This document shows, piece after piece, positions 8,797 through 17,930 of a DNA stretch of 64,000 nucleotides. The DNA is from Desulfatitalea sp. BRH_c12 (GTDB taxonomy: Bacteria > Desulfobacterota > Desulfobacteria > Desulfobacterales > Desulfosarcinaceae). Numbering within the stretch: the first letter of the stretch is position 1; every line of letters begins with the position of its first letter. Below the pieces are notes generated by a model, which ran no database searches, was not told where the DNA came from, and saw only the letters and a program-made list of their open reading frames with translations. The translations under genes and the position numbers were made by a program. The stretch covers positions 62,001 through 126,000 of the forward strand of contig LADR01000047.1 of the NCBI GenBank assembly GCA_000961655.1, in the 5' to 3' direction.

Positions 8797-10497
8797 TCAG
8801 AACCGCGAAGAAGAGAGCGTCACATCGGCATCGTTCCAGGCCTGTTCAAAGCGTTTCCGAATTTCGGCGGCTTCCGCACTGCGCCCCTGGGCTTGCAAAC
8901 TTTGCCACAGTCCGTACAGTGAATACCCGTTGTTGCGATATCTCTTCAAGTCCTGCCAGTAGACCACCTCCGCTTCAGCGGGATGACCGGCTTCTATCAG
9001 AACAGCCCCCAGAGTGTGACGCACTGGATAAAACCAGTCGGGCGGTTCGTTGTACGATAAACTATCTTCGAGTCTGGCCGCCCGTTCCAGGTGGCTGATA
9101 GCGGTGTCGAAATCGCGTTGCTTAGCCGCCATCTCCCCCGCCAATACTTCACCGGCGATGGTCAATAACGGTCGCACACTGCTGAAGCCGATCGATTCTT
9201 CGCCGGCATTTTCATTCTGGGCGATGCTTTTCAGCTTGCGAAGTTCTTCTGTTGCCATCTGCGGCCGTCCGGTGTGCGTATAGGCCAGGCCGCGCGCATA
9301 GTGCCACATGCCGGTCATAAAATGCCAATCTTCGGGCGGTTCAGGTTCGGTCAGGACAGCATCCCATTGGCCATAACGGATCAATGTGAAAAGCGGCATG
9401 CTTGCAAAGGTTTGATACAAGGCCCAGTCATTGCCTGCAAGGTCGCGCGGAACTTTTGAAGCGACTTTGCGGGCAACTGTCAGCGCCTGTGCAGGTTTGC
9501 CCAACATCAAGGCCGCCCAGGTTTGAAAGTGCAAGTTGTGCGGATAATAGCCAAGCGGGTAGATTCCCTGTGTGCGGCATTGGATAATGTAGTTTTCGTC
9601 GGCTTTGGCTGCCTGGCCGTTGAGCGTGAACGATTCGGCATAACGGCCCACTTGCATGTAAATGTGCGTAGGCATGTGCACCAGATGACCTGCTCCGGGC
9701 ATTAAACCACGCAAGCGGTCGGCTGCTGCAAGGCCGCGTTCCGCATCGGTCGCTTCGACGATATGAATATAATAATGCAAGGCGCCTGCGTGCGTCGGGT
9801 TTTTTTCCATGACCTTTTCCAAGGTCTGCAGGATTTCGGGCGTGCGTGGCTTTGGTTGGCCATCTTTGTTCCAGTAGTTCCATGGGGAAAGATTCATGAG
9901 CGCCGCGGCATAGAGAGTGGCGGCATCGAGATCGTCTGGGTATTGAGTGTGGACCTTTTTCATGGCTTCGGCGTAGGCAATATCGAGCTGCATTCGATTG
10001 TCTTGGGGTTGGGCATGATACCGTTTGCTCAGGGCATCGATATAGGCGCGTTCACGGGCCGTGGCGTTTTTTTTGCGGGCGACCGCCATCTGAATGGCTG
10101 CATACGCCTGCGGAACCACATCGGCGGACATCGGCAAGTTCAGGTTGGGCCCCAATACCAATGCCCAGCCCCAATAGGCCATGGCGCTATCCGGATCGCG
10201 CCTCACCGCCTCCTTGAAACTGCGCAATGCCTCCTGATGGTTGAAGGCATAAGTTAAACGGAGCCCCTGGTCAAAGAAGTACTGGGCCTGTTTCGATTGG
10301 GTGCTGACCGGATGGTGATGATCGCCAAGGCCTGACAAGACCGGCGCGATCGGGCCGCTGGCTTGACTGGGGTCCTGCGCAAGAGCCCGATGGTCGTAGC
10401 TGGCGATGTGCAAAGAACTGGCACCTGCATAGGTTGCCCATGCAAGCGCAAAAATGAATACTGCAAAAAAAGTTGGTTTTTTGTGATGACGAGACAT
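8797..10497 (-). CDS. Exported tetratricopeptide-repeat protein
   Basis: A 566-residue protein. The start at ATG 10497 has an excellent GGAGGAGG ribosome site and is followed at once by a signal peptide (MSRHHKK, then FFAVFIFALAWATYAGASS). The mature part is built of TPR-like helical pairs: QYFFDQGLRLTYAFNHQEAL, FKEAVRRDPDSAMAYWGWAL, DWALYQTFASMPLF, and the C-terminal GHPAEAEVVYWQDLKRYRNN. TPR proteins are scaffolds for protein contacts. Conserved His and Trp positions (HYYIHIVE, HMPTHIYMQVGRY) appear in a widespread family of exported TPR proteins of unknown role. It stands alone, convergent with the flavoenzyme. Confidence 0.85.
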   Translation of the reverse strand: MSRHHKKPTFFAVFIFALAWATYAGASSLHIASYDHRALAQDPSQASGPIAPVLSGLGDHHHPVSTQSKQAQYFFDQGLRLTYAFNHQEALRSFKEAVRRDPDSAMAYWGWALVLGPNLNLPMSADVVPQAYAAIQMAVARKKNATARERAYIDALSKRYHAQPQDNRMQLDIAYAEAMKKVHTQYPDDLDAATLYAAALMNLSPWNYWNKDGQPKPRTPEILQTLEKVMEKNPTHAGALHYYIHIVEATDAERGLAAADRLRGLMPGAGHLVHMPTHIYMQVGRYAESFTLNGQAAKADENYIIQCRTQGIYPLGYYPHNLHFQTWAALMLGKPAQALTVARKVASKVPRDLAGNDWALYQTFASMPLFTLIRYGQWDAVLTEPEPPEDWHFMTGMWHYARGLAYTHTGRPQMATEELRKLKSIAQNENAGEESIGFSSVRPLLTIAGEVLAGEMAAKQRDFDTAISHLERAARLEDSLSYNEPPDWFYPVRHTLGAVLIEAGHPAEAEVVYWQDLKRYRNNGYSLYGLWQSLQAQGRSAEAAEIRKRFEQAWNDADVTLSSSRF

Positions 10498-11005
10498 ATA
10501 CGCCTCCTCCTGGCCTTGGGGAGCGCGGCTGCCGGCGACAAGCTGTTTCAAGCGTCGGGGCTTGCTTCCAACTGCAAGGTCTTGATGCGAGTGTTGGTGT
10601 GTTGACGTCAGGCATGTTGTCGGAAAATGCCCATTTCGAGGTAGGAAATCCTTGGGGTCAGACACTGATTCAGGGTGTGCTACAATGATGCGCCCTTTAA
10701 ACAGCAGTTCAGATGAAGGTCAAAGACAGCGCTGATCGTATTGCCTGGGTCTACGCTAAGGGTTTATCTTGCGATAGGATGATCCCCCTTACGTTGATTT
10801 TGTTGATCAATAAAGTAGGGCCAGGTAAGCACCCTGTCAAAATGCCCCCGCCCATTAAGTTTGCTGATATGCCAGCGTTAAAGTGAAAGTTTCGGATAGC
10901 TTTGCCCGAATGACCCGAATGAATAGATAAACAGATGGGCCGCGATCGTTCAAAACTGAATAATGTTGGGCTATATTGGCGTATCAGATGTCAGATCGAT
11001 CGTCC
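10498..11005. other. Intergenic region, no gene seen
   Basis: This 508-bp stretch lies between the start of the TPR gene and the end of nudC. Short open frames on both strands lack ribosome sites and protein-like composition. I see no hairpin, repeat or RNA gene in it. The part nearest 10500-10600 presumably holds the TPR gene promoter, but no clear -35/-10 pair is visible. Confidence 0.5.
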
Positions 11006-11815
11006 TCACAGAAGGCGGAACCATTCGATCAATTGGCCTGCGATACTGATGGTCGGCGGAACCCGCGGCAGATCGTCTTTGGTGTACCAATCGGCTTCGA
11101 TGATTTCGGTCATATCGGGTGTGATCGTGCCGCCGGCATAGTCGGCTGTAAATGCGATCATCAGCGAATTGGGAAAGGGCCAGGGCTGGCTGCCAAAATA
11201 GCGGATGTTGCGCACGCTGACCCCGACTTCTTCTTTGACTTCGCGCGCGATGCATTGCTCCAGGGTTTCACCCGGCTCGACGAAACCGGCCAGCACGCTG
11301 TAGAAGGGTGTTTTGGCGCGCACGTTGCGGGCCAGAAGTATTCGGGGGCCATCGATAACCGCCACGATGACGGCTGGAGACAAACGCGGGTAGTTGACCA
11401 GGCCGCATTGCGGGCAGAACAGGGCGCGCTCTTTGGTTTGTTCTTCGGTCGGATGTCCGCACGCGCCGCAGTACCGGTGCGTGCGCTGCCAGTAAAGCAG
11501 ATGGTTGGCCCGGCCAGCCACCCAGATCAACGTTTCATCCAGCCGGTCGAACAATGACCGCAGTTCTTTGAAGGCGAACGGTGCACCGGGCGCGGCGCCG
11601 GTGTCGAGTTCGGCGGCATAACAGGCTTGGCCGTCCAAGGCGCCCAAATACTGCTTGCGCGCGAGACGGAGGCCGCACTTCTCGATATCGGCCGCCTCGG
11701 GTATGTGACACTCTCCATCTGCATTCCTGACCAACAACCGGCCCTGATCGAAGATAAAGAAAAGGGCCGGGAGCTTGTTGTTCAGAGTAGATGATTGTTT
11801 GGCGTCAAAAGTCAT
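11006..11815 (-). CDS. nudC: NAD+ diphosphatase, NudC-type Nudix hydrolase
   Basis: A 269-residue enzyme that cleaves NADH to NMNH and AMP, and in E. coli also removes NAD caps from RNA. A zinc ribbon (CGACG ... CPQCG) sits at about residues 115-135. The Nudix box GFVEPGETLEQCIAREVKEE follows, then the SQPWPFPNS signature that separates NudC from other Nudix proteins. Length is close to the usual 257-270 aa. The start ATG 11815 is preceded by AGGTACCCTG. It lies downstream of the second flavoenzyme in the same orientation with a 141-bp gap; a link through NADH supply is possible but speculative. Confidence 0.93.
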   Translation of the reverse strand: MTFDAKQSSTLNNKLPALFFIFDQGRLLVRNADGECHIPEAADIEKCGLRLARKQYLGALDGQACYAAELDTGAAPGAPFAFKELRSLFDRLDETLIWVAGRANHLLYWQRTHRYCGACGHPTEEQTKERALFCPQCGLVNYPRLSPAVIVAVIDGPRILLARNVRAKTPFYSVLAGFVEPGETLEQCIAREVKEEVGVSVRNIRYFGSQPWPFPNSLMIAFTADYAGGTITPDMTEIIEADWYTKDDLPRVPPTISIAGQLIEWFRLL

Positions 11816-11956
11816 TCAGGGTACCTGCACTTGAAACCGTGCACTGCACTTTCAAAATCAAACGTCAGGCAATATGCGTTTGTTGGTTTTATGTCAACCT
11901 TCGGGTCGGCGATCAGGGATGGTGGGCCGCGCCACCCGGATCGCCTCCCGTGCCAA

Positions 11957-13891
11957 TTATAGTTCCCAGGCCGCCTTGGCGCCTTCTTCGGTGGCTTCCA
12001 TGATGCGGCGTACCTTGAGCGCATCGCCTACGACCGTGTGGGGTGTGGCGCTTTCTTCAAGGTAGGCTTTGAGGTCGTTGCGCGGACGCATGCCGACCGC
12101 CAGAACGACATGATCGAAGCCTGACTGCTGTTCTTCCTGGTCGTTAACGATCAGGGTCACCGAGTCGGGCTGAATGGTTTTCAAGCTGCAGCCGAAGCGC
12201 AGGATACTCGCCTTTTCCCGCAGGTATTTGTGCAGCGAATACCCATGCGAAGTGAATTTAGGCACCGGCGAGGACGGCATTTGCTCGATCAAGGTCACCA
12301 CGCAGCCGCGTGCGGCCAGAAAACAAGCGGTCTCCATGCCGATCAGCCCGCCGCCGACCACCAATGCGCTGCGTCCCGGCGCCACCCGGCCATCCAGAAT
12401 CTGCCAGGCATCGACCACGTGCGGCAAATCGATCCCCGAAATGGCAGGAATGATCTTTTCTCCGCCGGTGGCCAGAATGACCCTTTCCGGTTTTTCCTCG
12501 GCAATCAGGGCCTCGGTGATCTGGGTACCGGTGCGGATGCTTACGCCCGATTGTTCAACCTGGCGGGTCAGCCATTCGATCCAGTCCAGATAGATCTCTT
12601 TGTGAGGCGCTTTGCAGGCATAGAGAATATTGCCGCCCGCGGCGTTTTCCTGATCGAATATACTGACGTCATGGCCCAGCCGTTGGGCCTCGTATGCGGC
12701 GGTCAGCCCGGCCGGACCGGCTCCGACAATCCACACCTTGCGCGGAACTGCCGCCGGTGCTTGGGGATAGACAAGCTCCTGGCCGGTTTCCGGGTTGATC
12801 GCGCAACGGATAGATTTGCCTTCGAACATCTCGCGCTCGATGCATCCCTGGTTGCAGGCGATGCAGAGGCGGATATCGTCATAACGGCCCTGTTTGGCCT
12901 TGGTGAGGAAGTCCGGATCGCACAATTGCTGGCGACCGAAAGCGACGAAATCGGCTTCACCCCTGGCAATGACCTGGTCGGCCTTGCGCGGGTCATTGAA
13001 GCGGCCGACGGCGATGACAGGGATGTTGGCAGCCGCTTTGATTTTTTGGGCGCGCCACACGTTGAAGCCGGTGTCGAACTCCGGCGGTGCGCTGGTGATG
13101 CCGGCCGGACTGCCGTGAGTGCCGACGGAGGCATGCAGCACATCCATGCCGGCCGATACCAGATCGGGCAGAATCGTGAGCAGATCATCGACCGTGTAAC
13201 CGCCCTTGATGTATTCTTCGGCGGAGATCCGCAACAGCACGGGGAAATCGTCGCCCACATGTTTGCGCACCGAGCGCAGTACGTCAATGACGAAGCGGGC
13301 ACGGTTGGCGAAGCTTCCGCCGTAGTAATCGGTGCGATGGTTGGAGATGGCCGAAAGAAATTGGGTCAGCAGGTAACCATGCGCGCCATGGATCTCGACG
13401 GCATCGAAACCGGCTTGCCTGGCCCGGGCGGCTGCCGTGCCGAAACTCAGGATGACTTCTTGAATATCTTCTGGCGTCATTTCTCTGGGCGCCTGCCCAT
13501 ATATCAAACTGGGTGCGGCCGAAGGACCCATGGCACGGCCCTTTTTCAGCAGATAGTGGCTTTCGCGGCCGGCATGGTGCAACTGCATGGCAGCCTTGCT
13601 GCCCGAAAGGTGCATGACCTCGGCCAGTTGTTTCAATCCGGGAATGAACCGGTCGTCCCATGCCGCGATCTGAGCGGGAACAACGACCCCATCGGGATGG
13701 ACGGCGGTAATTTCCGTAATCAGCAAACCGGCGCCGCTGGCGGCCTGCCGGCGCATATAGGCCAGTTGCGCATCGCTGACCGTGCCGTCTCGGTTGCACA
13801 ATCCGGTCCCCATGGGCGGCAGGACAGCACGGTTGGGGATTTCGAGGTTCTTGATGGTCATCGGCGATAGTAGTGCGCGCAGGTTGCTCAT
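11957..13891 (-). CDS. NADH:flavin oxidoreductase / enoate reductase family, second copy
   Basis: A 644-residue enzyme with the same order as the one at 6721: FMN barrel (to about residue 330), 4Fe-4S motif CIACNQGCIEREMF plus IRCAINPETG, FAD site VWIVGAGPAGLTAAYEA, and NAD site SALVVGGGLIGMETACFL. The two are clearly related but far from identical, so they are old paralogues or separate acquisitions with likely different substrates. The barrel start (LLSPMTIKNLEIPNRAVLPP) is typical. It is divergent from an epoxide-hydrolase-like gene; the shared 234-bp region contains GAACGAACGCTCGCT, which recalls TetR-type operators, but this is weak. Confidence 0.9.
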   Translation of the reverse strand: MSNLRALLSPMTIKNLEIPNRAVLPPMGTGLCNRDGTVSDAQLAYMRRQAASGAGLLITEITAVHPDGVVVPAQIAAWDDRFIPGLKQLAEVMHLSGSKAAMQLHHAGRESHYLLKKGRAMGPSAAPSLIYGQAPREMTPEDIQEVILSFGTAAARARQAGFDAVEIHGAHGYLLTQFLSAISNHRTDYYGGSFANRARFVIDVLRSVRKHVGDDFPVLLRISAEEYIKGGYTVDDLLTILPDLVSAGMDVLHASVGTHGSPAGITSAPPEFDTGFNVWRAQKIKAAANIPVIAVGRFNDPRKADQVIARGEADFVAFGRQQLCDPDFLTKAKQGRYDDIRLCIACNQGCIEREMFEGKSIRCAINPETGQELVYPQAPAAVPRKVWIVGAGPAGLTAAYEAQRLGHDVSIFDQENAAGGNILYACKAPHKEIYLDWIEWLTRQVEQSGVSIRTGTQITEALIAEEKPERVILATGGEKIIPAISGIDLPHVVDAWQILDGRVAPGRSALVVGGGLIGMETACFLAARGCVVTLIEQMPSSPVPKFTSHGYSLHKYLREKASILRFGCSLKTIQPDSVTLIVNDQEEQQSGFDHVVLAVGMRPRNDLKAYLEESATPHTVVGDALKVRRIMEATEEGAKAAWEL

Positions 13892-14125
13892 GGGTTCCTC
13901 CTTCGACTGATTGCCCGGTGAATGGGTCGGTCCCTTTTTAACGTACGCGGACCGATATTGCTATTGGAAAATCCGGTTGATCATTGATACATTTACCGAT
14001 AAGTGGCTGTCAATGAAATAGAACGAACGCTCGCTATTTAATGTTTCGACCGCGACGCCCTCGCGTCGGCCGGTCGATCCAGCGCGGCGCTGCCAATTTG
14101 CATCACATCAAAAAAAGGAGAAGTC

Positions 14126-15028
14126 ATGACCCACCGAGAACGATCGATCGAACACAAGTTCGCGGATGTCAATGCTATTCGCCTGCACTATGTATCGGCA
14201 GGGCAGGGCAAGCTGATGCTGTTCCTGCATGGTTTTCCAGAGTTCTGGGCGGAGTGGGAGGCGCAACTGAGTGCGTTTGGGACGGATTACCATGTCGTGG
14301 CACCGGATATGCGTGGGTTCAATCTTTCCTCCAAACCAGCCCACCCGCGAGAATATCATATCAAAATTTTGGTTGAAGACCTGCGCGCGTTGGCCGAACA
14401 CCTGGGGCACACAAAGATGATTTTGATAGCGCACGATTGGGGTGGCGGCGTGGCCTGGGCGTTTGCCCATCGGCATCCCGAATATGTCGAAAAACTCATC
14501 ATTGTCAATTCGCCCCATCCCGTTGTTTTCGCCCGTGAGCTTTTGCGTAATCCGATGCAGCAAAACGCCAGCGCCTACATGAACTTCTTTCATAAATCGG
14601 AAGCTGAAAGTATTTTGACGCAGAATCACTATGCGTACCTCCTCGAGGCTTTGACCGGAAGCGGTTCACGCTGGCGGATGACCGACGTGCTCAGGAAACG
14701 CTATTTGGCGGCTTGGTCGCAACCGGGCGCCTTAACGGGAGGATTAAACTACTACCGTGCTTCGCCTTTGCATCCGGCGACATCCGAATCGGAAAAGGCT
14801 GTGTTACGCCAAATTGCCAATGCCCCGCCCGAGATGTTCGCGGTCACAGTGCCAACATTGGTGATCTGGGGCGAATTGGACACTGCGCTGCTGCCCGGCA
14901 ATCTGGATGGATTATCGGATTATGTAGAGCCATTGACCATCGTCCGCATTCCGGACGGTACCCACTGGGTGGTTCATGAGCAACCGGAACGGGTCACTAC
15001 TTGCATTCGCGCCTTCATTGAACCGTAA
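14126..15028 (+). CDS. Alpha/beta hydrolase, epoxide hydrolase / dehalogenase-like
   Basis: A 300-residue alpha/beta-hydrolase. The oxyanion segment HGFPEFWAEWE is at about residues 35-45. The nucleophile elbow is AHDWGGGVAW, with Asp rather than Ser, which points to epoxide hydrolases and haloacetate or haloalkane dehalogenases. The acid is likely Asp in WGELDTALL and the catalytic His lies in GTHWVVHEQPERV. The ribosome site is AAAAGGAGAAG directly upstream of ATG 14126. It is divergent from the second flavoenzyme, so the pair may act on one xenobiotic or lipid-derived compound. Which of the two reactions applies cannot be told from these motifs. Confidence 0.85.
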   Translation: MTHRERSIEHKFADVNAIRLHYVSAGQGKLMLFLHGFPEFWAEWEAQLSAFGTDYHVVAPDMRGFNLSSKPAHPREYHIKILVEDLRALAEHLGHTKMILIAHDWGGGVAWAFAHRHPEYVEKLIIVNSPHPVVFARELLRNPMQQNASAYMNFFHKSEAESILTQNHYAYLLEALTGSGSRWRMTDVLRKRYLAAWSQPGALTGGLNYYRASPLHPATSESEKAVLRQIANAPPEMFAVTVPTLVIWGELDTALLPGNLDGLSDYVEPLTIVRIPDGTHWVVHEQPERVTTCIRAFIEP

Positions 15029-15120
15029 TCCCAGTAGTCGAAGGTGCTTGAAATGTAGGTGCCTTTGGTTTATTGAGCCTTTTTTACAGCACTAATCGTT
15101 TCCGGTTGGAACGGTTTATA

Positions 15121-15150
15121 TTGTCATTCGTAGTGATTCTCTTTTATAAT
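15121..15150 (+). promoter_or_regulatory. Sigma-70-like promoter of the universal stress gene
   Basis: TTGTCA at 15121-15126 and a perfect TATAAT at 15145-15150, separated by 18 bp, lie 54 bp before the start of the tandem Usp gene. The region around it is AT-rich. Confidence 0.65.
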
Positions 15151-15203
15151 GTTTTTTCTAAACACATATCGACCCGTTTTGTTTGCCGGACAAAGGAGTG
15201 AGG

Positions 15204-16121
15204 ATGGATAGGGAAGGCTTAAAGATACTGCTGGCGTTCGATGGATCCGATTTATCCCTTGAGGCGGTCAATTATGTGGCTGGTCTCATGCCTGCTGCGC
15301 AGACCGAAGTCGTTTTATTCTACGTGGAAACTCAAATTTCCGGTTCTTTCTGGAAATTCGAACATGATATGGACTTCCGATTCAAGGCCCCTAACATCCG
15401 GACCTGCATCACCGAGCAGCACAAACGCATCAATGCTTCCTTGAAAAAAGCGCAGCAGATCCTATTGGATGCGGGATTTCCCGCCCAATCCATCACCACC
15501 AAAATCCAAGCCAAAAATCTGGGCATCGTCAACGATATCGTGCGTGAATCGCACGAAGGGTATGATGCCGTCGTTATGGGGCGCACCGGAGAAAGCAAGG
15601 TCAAGGATATGCTGATCGGCAGCGTGCCCAACCGGCTCATGCATAAAATACAGGGTATTCCGATGATCATCGTTGGCGGGGCGGGACGCCGGAATCGAAT
15701 CCTGGTGGCCTTTGACGGCTCCAAGGAAGTGATGCGGGCGGTTCGATCGATGAGTTGGTTATTAGGGGCTTCCGATTGTAAGATTTCTTTCTGTCATGTT
15801 TTTAAATCAAAGAGCCTTTTTAAAAAGGCGGATGATCCCCAGTGGAAAGAAAGTGAACGCAAACGTTTGGAGCCGATGATCAGCAAGGCCAAGGAAAGCC
15901 TGATTGACGCAGGTTTCGCCTTCAATCAAATATCTTGTGAGGTGCTCAATGAAACCAACGACCTGTCGGGTGAAATCGTCCACAAAGCCCATAGTGACAA
16001 TTACGATACCATCGTGATTGGACGACGCGGGCTCAGCATGTACCAGGAATTTCTTTCAAGACGGGTCGGAGAAAAAATATTCCAGCAAGCAGCTAACCTG
16101 ACAGTTTGGGTCTTCGGGTAA
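15204..16121 (+). CDS. Universal stress protein, two UspA domains in tandem
   Basis: A 305-residue cytoplasmic protein of two Usp domains (about 5-150 and 160-305). Each begins with the strand and Asp of the fold (ILLAFDGSDLS; ILVAFDGSKEV) and each ends with the nucleotide loop (VMGRTGESKVKDMLIGSV; VIGRRGLSMYQEFLSRRV). The first copy keeps a G-x2-G-x(n)-GS-like ATP pattern; the second has SRRV where GS would be, so it may bind nucleotide poorly. ATG 15204 follows AAAGGAGTGAGG, so the TTG-initiated longer frame is not needed. It has its own promoter and terminator. Universal stress proteins aid survival under starvation or redox stress. Confidence 0.9.
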   Translation: MDREGLKILLAFDGSDLSLEAVNYVAGLMPAAQTEVVLFYVETQISGSFWKFEHDMDFRFKAPNIRTCITEQHKRINASLKKAQQILLDAGFPAQSITTKIQAKNLGIVNDIVRESHEGYDAVVMGRTGESKVKDMLIGSVPNRLMHKIQGIPMIIVGGAGRRNRILVAFDGSKEVMRAVRSMSWLLGASDCKISFCHVFKSKSLFKKADDPQWKESERKRLEPMISKAKESLIDAGFAFNQISCEVLNETNDLSGEIVHKAHSDNYDTIVIGRRGLSMYQEFLSRRVGEKIFQQAANLTVWVFG

Positions 16122-16138
16122 TAGCTCATCATTCTTTC

Positions 16139-16166
16139 GGGGCGCCTGCGAAAGTGCGTCCCTTTT
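16139..16166 (+). terminator. Rho-independent terminator after the Usp gene
   Basis: GGGGCGC (16139-16145) pairs with GCGTCCC (16156-16162), including one G-U, around a 10-nt loop; TTTT follows at 16163-16166. It lies 18 bp after the stop. Confidence 0.65.
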
Positions 16167-16487
16167 CTATCTCACCTGCACCCATCTATTTTCAATAGAT
16201 CTATTTTTTTAAAGATCACGCCACATGGAGGAGGCTTGGGCTTACCTGAAAAACGAATCTGCACGAAAGAAGCCTGCCGATAGTTGCGTGCAACAGGTTT
16301 TCCTACCGAAGCGCGTTAGCGTTGAACAACTTCTATTGAATTCTATTCAGTAAATGTGCCTGAATCCATCGCTCCGCAAGATGGTCGTAGAGTTTATTAA
16401 GCTCTTGACGCATGCATTGGTTGGCCCTATAAAACAAAGATTTTTTGACATCCTTTGCTATGTAGTACAACCGTGAAGATGGTACTC
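16167..16487. other. Leader region upstream of the rnf operon
   Basis: This 321-bp gap must hold the rnf promoter. A 12-bp palindrome GTTGCGTGCAAC lies at 16283-16294 and could bind a regulator. A TTGACA at 16445-16450 has no -10 box at the right distance. No open frame with a ribosome site is seen. Confidence 0.45.
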
Positions 16488-17855
16488 ATGAAACTGCTCA
16501 GGCTCAAAGACTTCCCAGGTAAAGGCACCTTCCACAATGGAATTCACCCACCGGATTGCAAGGCGTTTTCACGCGATAGAGCTATTGAGGTCATGCCGCC
16601 GCCCGATAGGGTCGTGTTACCCCTTTTGCAAAATATCGGAGCCCCGTGTGAAGCCATCGTCAAGCCGAAGCAAGAGGTAACGATCGGTGAAATCATTGGT
16701 GAGGGCAAAGCTTTCGTTTCGGCATCCCTGCACTCACCTATCGCGGGCGTTGTCGAGAAAATAGGCGTCTGTACGCTGCCCAATGGTCGTCATCTGCCCG
16801 CGATCTTCATAAAAGCCAAAGGTGAGCAGATCACTGGGCAGGCCCTGTATGACGACGTTATCGGCGGAGAGTGGCCCAAGGATTGCCCTGCCATCTATTA
16901 TCCGAGCACCATTGCCAAAGCAATTCACGATTCGGGTATCGTTGGTCTTGGTGGGGCGGCCTTTCCCACCCATGTCAAAGTCCGTCCCGATGATAAAAAG
17001 ATGATCGATACACTCATGATCAACGGATGTGAGTGTGAGCCCTATCTGACCAATGACTATCGGGTGATGATCGAAGCCCCGGGGCCGATCATCGCGGGCG
17101 CCAAGCACGCGGCGCGCGCCGTTTCGGCCAAAGAGATCATCATTTGCATCGAAGACAACAAGCCGAAAGCCATTGAAGCGTTGCGGGAAGAAGCGCAGGA
17201 CACGGTGATCAAGATCGCCGTTTTGGAAACTAAATACCCGCAGGGCAGCGAAAAACAGCTCATCAAGGCTGTTCTCGACCTGGAAGTACCACTGGGTGGG
17301 TTGCCGGCCGATGTCGGTGTGGCCATGAGCAATGTGGGCACCATCGCCGCGGTCGCGCGTGGCGTGATCAGGGGCAAACCTTTGACCCACCGTGTGATCA
17401 GCGTTTCAGGCGGCGGAATTGCCAAATCCAAAAACCTTTTGGTTCCCATCGGCATCAGCATGAAGGCCGTCATCGATTATTGCGGCGGTTTGACCGAAGA
17501 TGCCGCTCGGATCATCGCGGGCGGTCCGATGATGGGTTTCGCCTTTTCCAATTTGGAGACACCGGTAACCAAGGGTACCAGCGGCCTCACTGTGCTTACG
17601 CATGAGGATTTGCGGCGCGAAGAGGAGACCAACTGCGTTCGTTGCGGCCGCTGTGTCGATGTGTGCCCCATGCAACTCGTGCCGACCAAGATTGCCATGG
17701 CATCGCGCCACGGCAATCTGTCTCTGGCCCAGAGATACAACATTCTGGCCTGCTTCGAATGCGGCTGTTGCACCTATAGCTGTCCGGCACATATCAAGCT
17801 GGTGCAGTTGATCCGCATGGGCAAGGCCATGGTGATGGCCGGAAGGAAAAAATAA
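16488..17855 (+). CDS. rnfC: Rnf complex subunit C (NADH-binding, Fe-S)
   Basis: This is the peripheral subunit of the ion-translocating ferredoxin:NAD+ oxidoreductase, where NAD(H) and FMN are bound. The N-terminus FHNGIHPPDCK is the conserved RnfC opening, and GIVGLGGAAFPTHVK is the flavin/NADH region. Two 4Fe-4S motifs lie at the C-terminus: CVRCGRCVDVCPMQ and CFECGCCTYSCPAH. The start is uncertain: ATG 16479 and ATG 16488 are both possible with weak ribosome sites, and 16488 places the conserved block at the usual distance. It is the first gene of rnfCDGEAB. The length of about 455 aa lacks the long Ala/Lys-rich tail of gammaproteobacterial RnfC. Confidence 0.95.
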   Translation: MKLLRLKDFPGKGTFHNGIHPPDCKAFSRDRAIEVMPPPDRVVLPLLQNIGAPCEAIVKPKQEVTIGEIIGEGKAFVSASLHSPIAGVVEKIGVCTLPNGRHLPAIFIKAKGEQITGQALYDDVIGGEWPKDCPAIYYPSTIAKAIHDSGIVGLGGAAFPTHVKVRPDDKKMIDTLMINGCECEPYLTNDYRVMIEAPGPIIAGAKHAARAVSAKEIIICIEDNKPKAIEALREEAQDTVIKIAVLETKYPQGSEKQLIKAVLDLEVPLGGLPADVGVAMSNVGTIAAVARGVIRGKPLTHRVISVSGGGIAKSKNLLVPIGISMKAVIDYCGGLTEDAARIIAGGPMMGFAFSNLETPVTKGTSGLTVLTHEDLRREEETNCVRCGRCVDVCPMQLVPTKIAMASRHGNLSLAQRYNILACFECGCCTYSCPAHIKLVQLIRMGKAMVMAGRKK

Positions 17856-17930
17856 TCCCGCTTCGATGCACTCCTGAACTGTTGCGACAGAGCGGATATC
17901 GAATGGTTTTCAAAAGAAGGCACCGGCAGC

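Noticed and set aside
12230-13870. Plus-strand 546-codon frame
   Set aside because: It is antisense to the second flavoenzyme, which has complete FMN, Fe-S and FAD motifs.
16445-16450. TTGACA as the rnf promoter
   Set aside because: No -10-like box lies 16-18 bp downstream.
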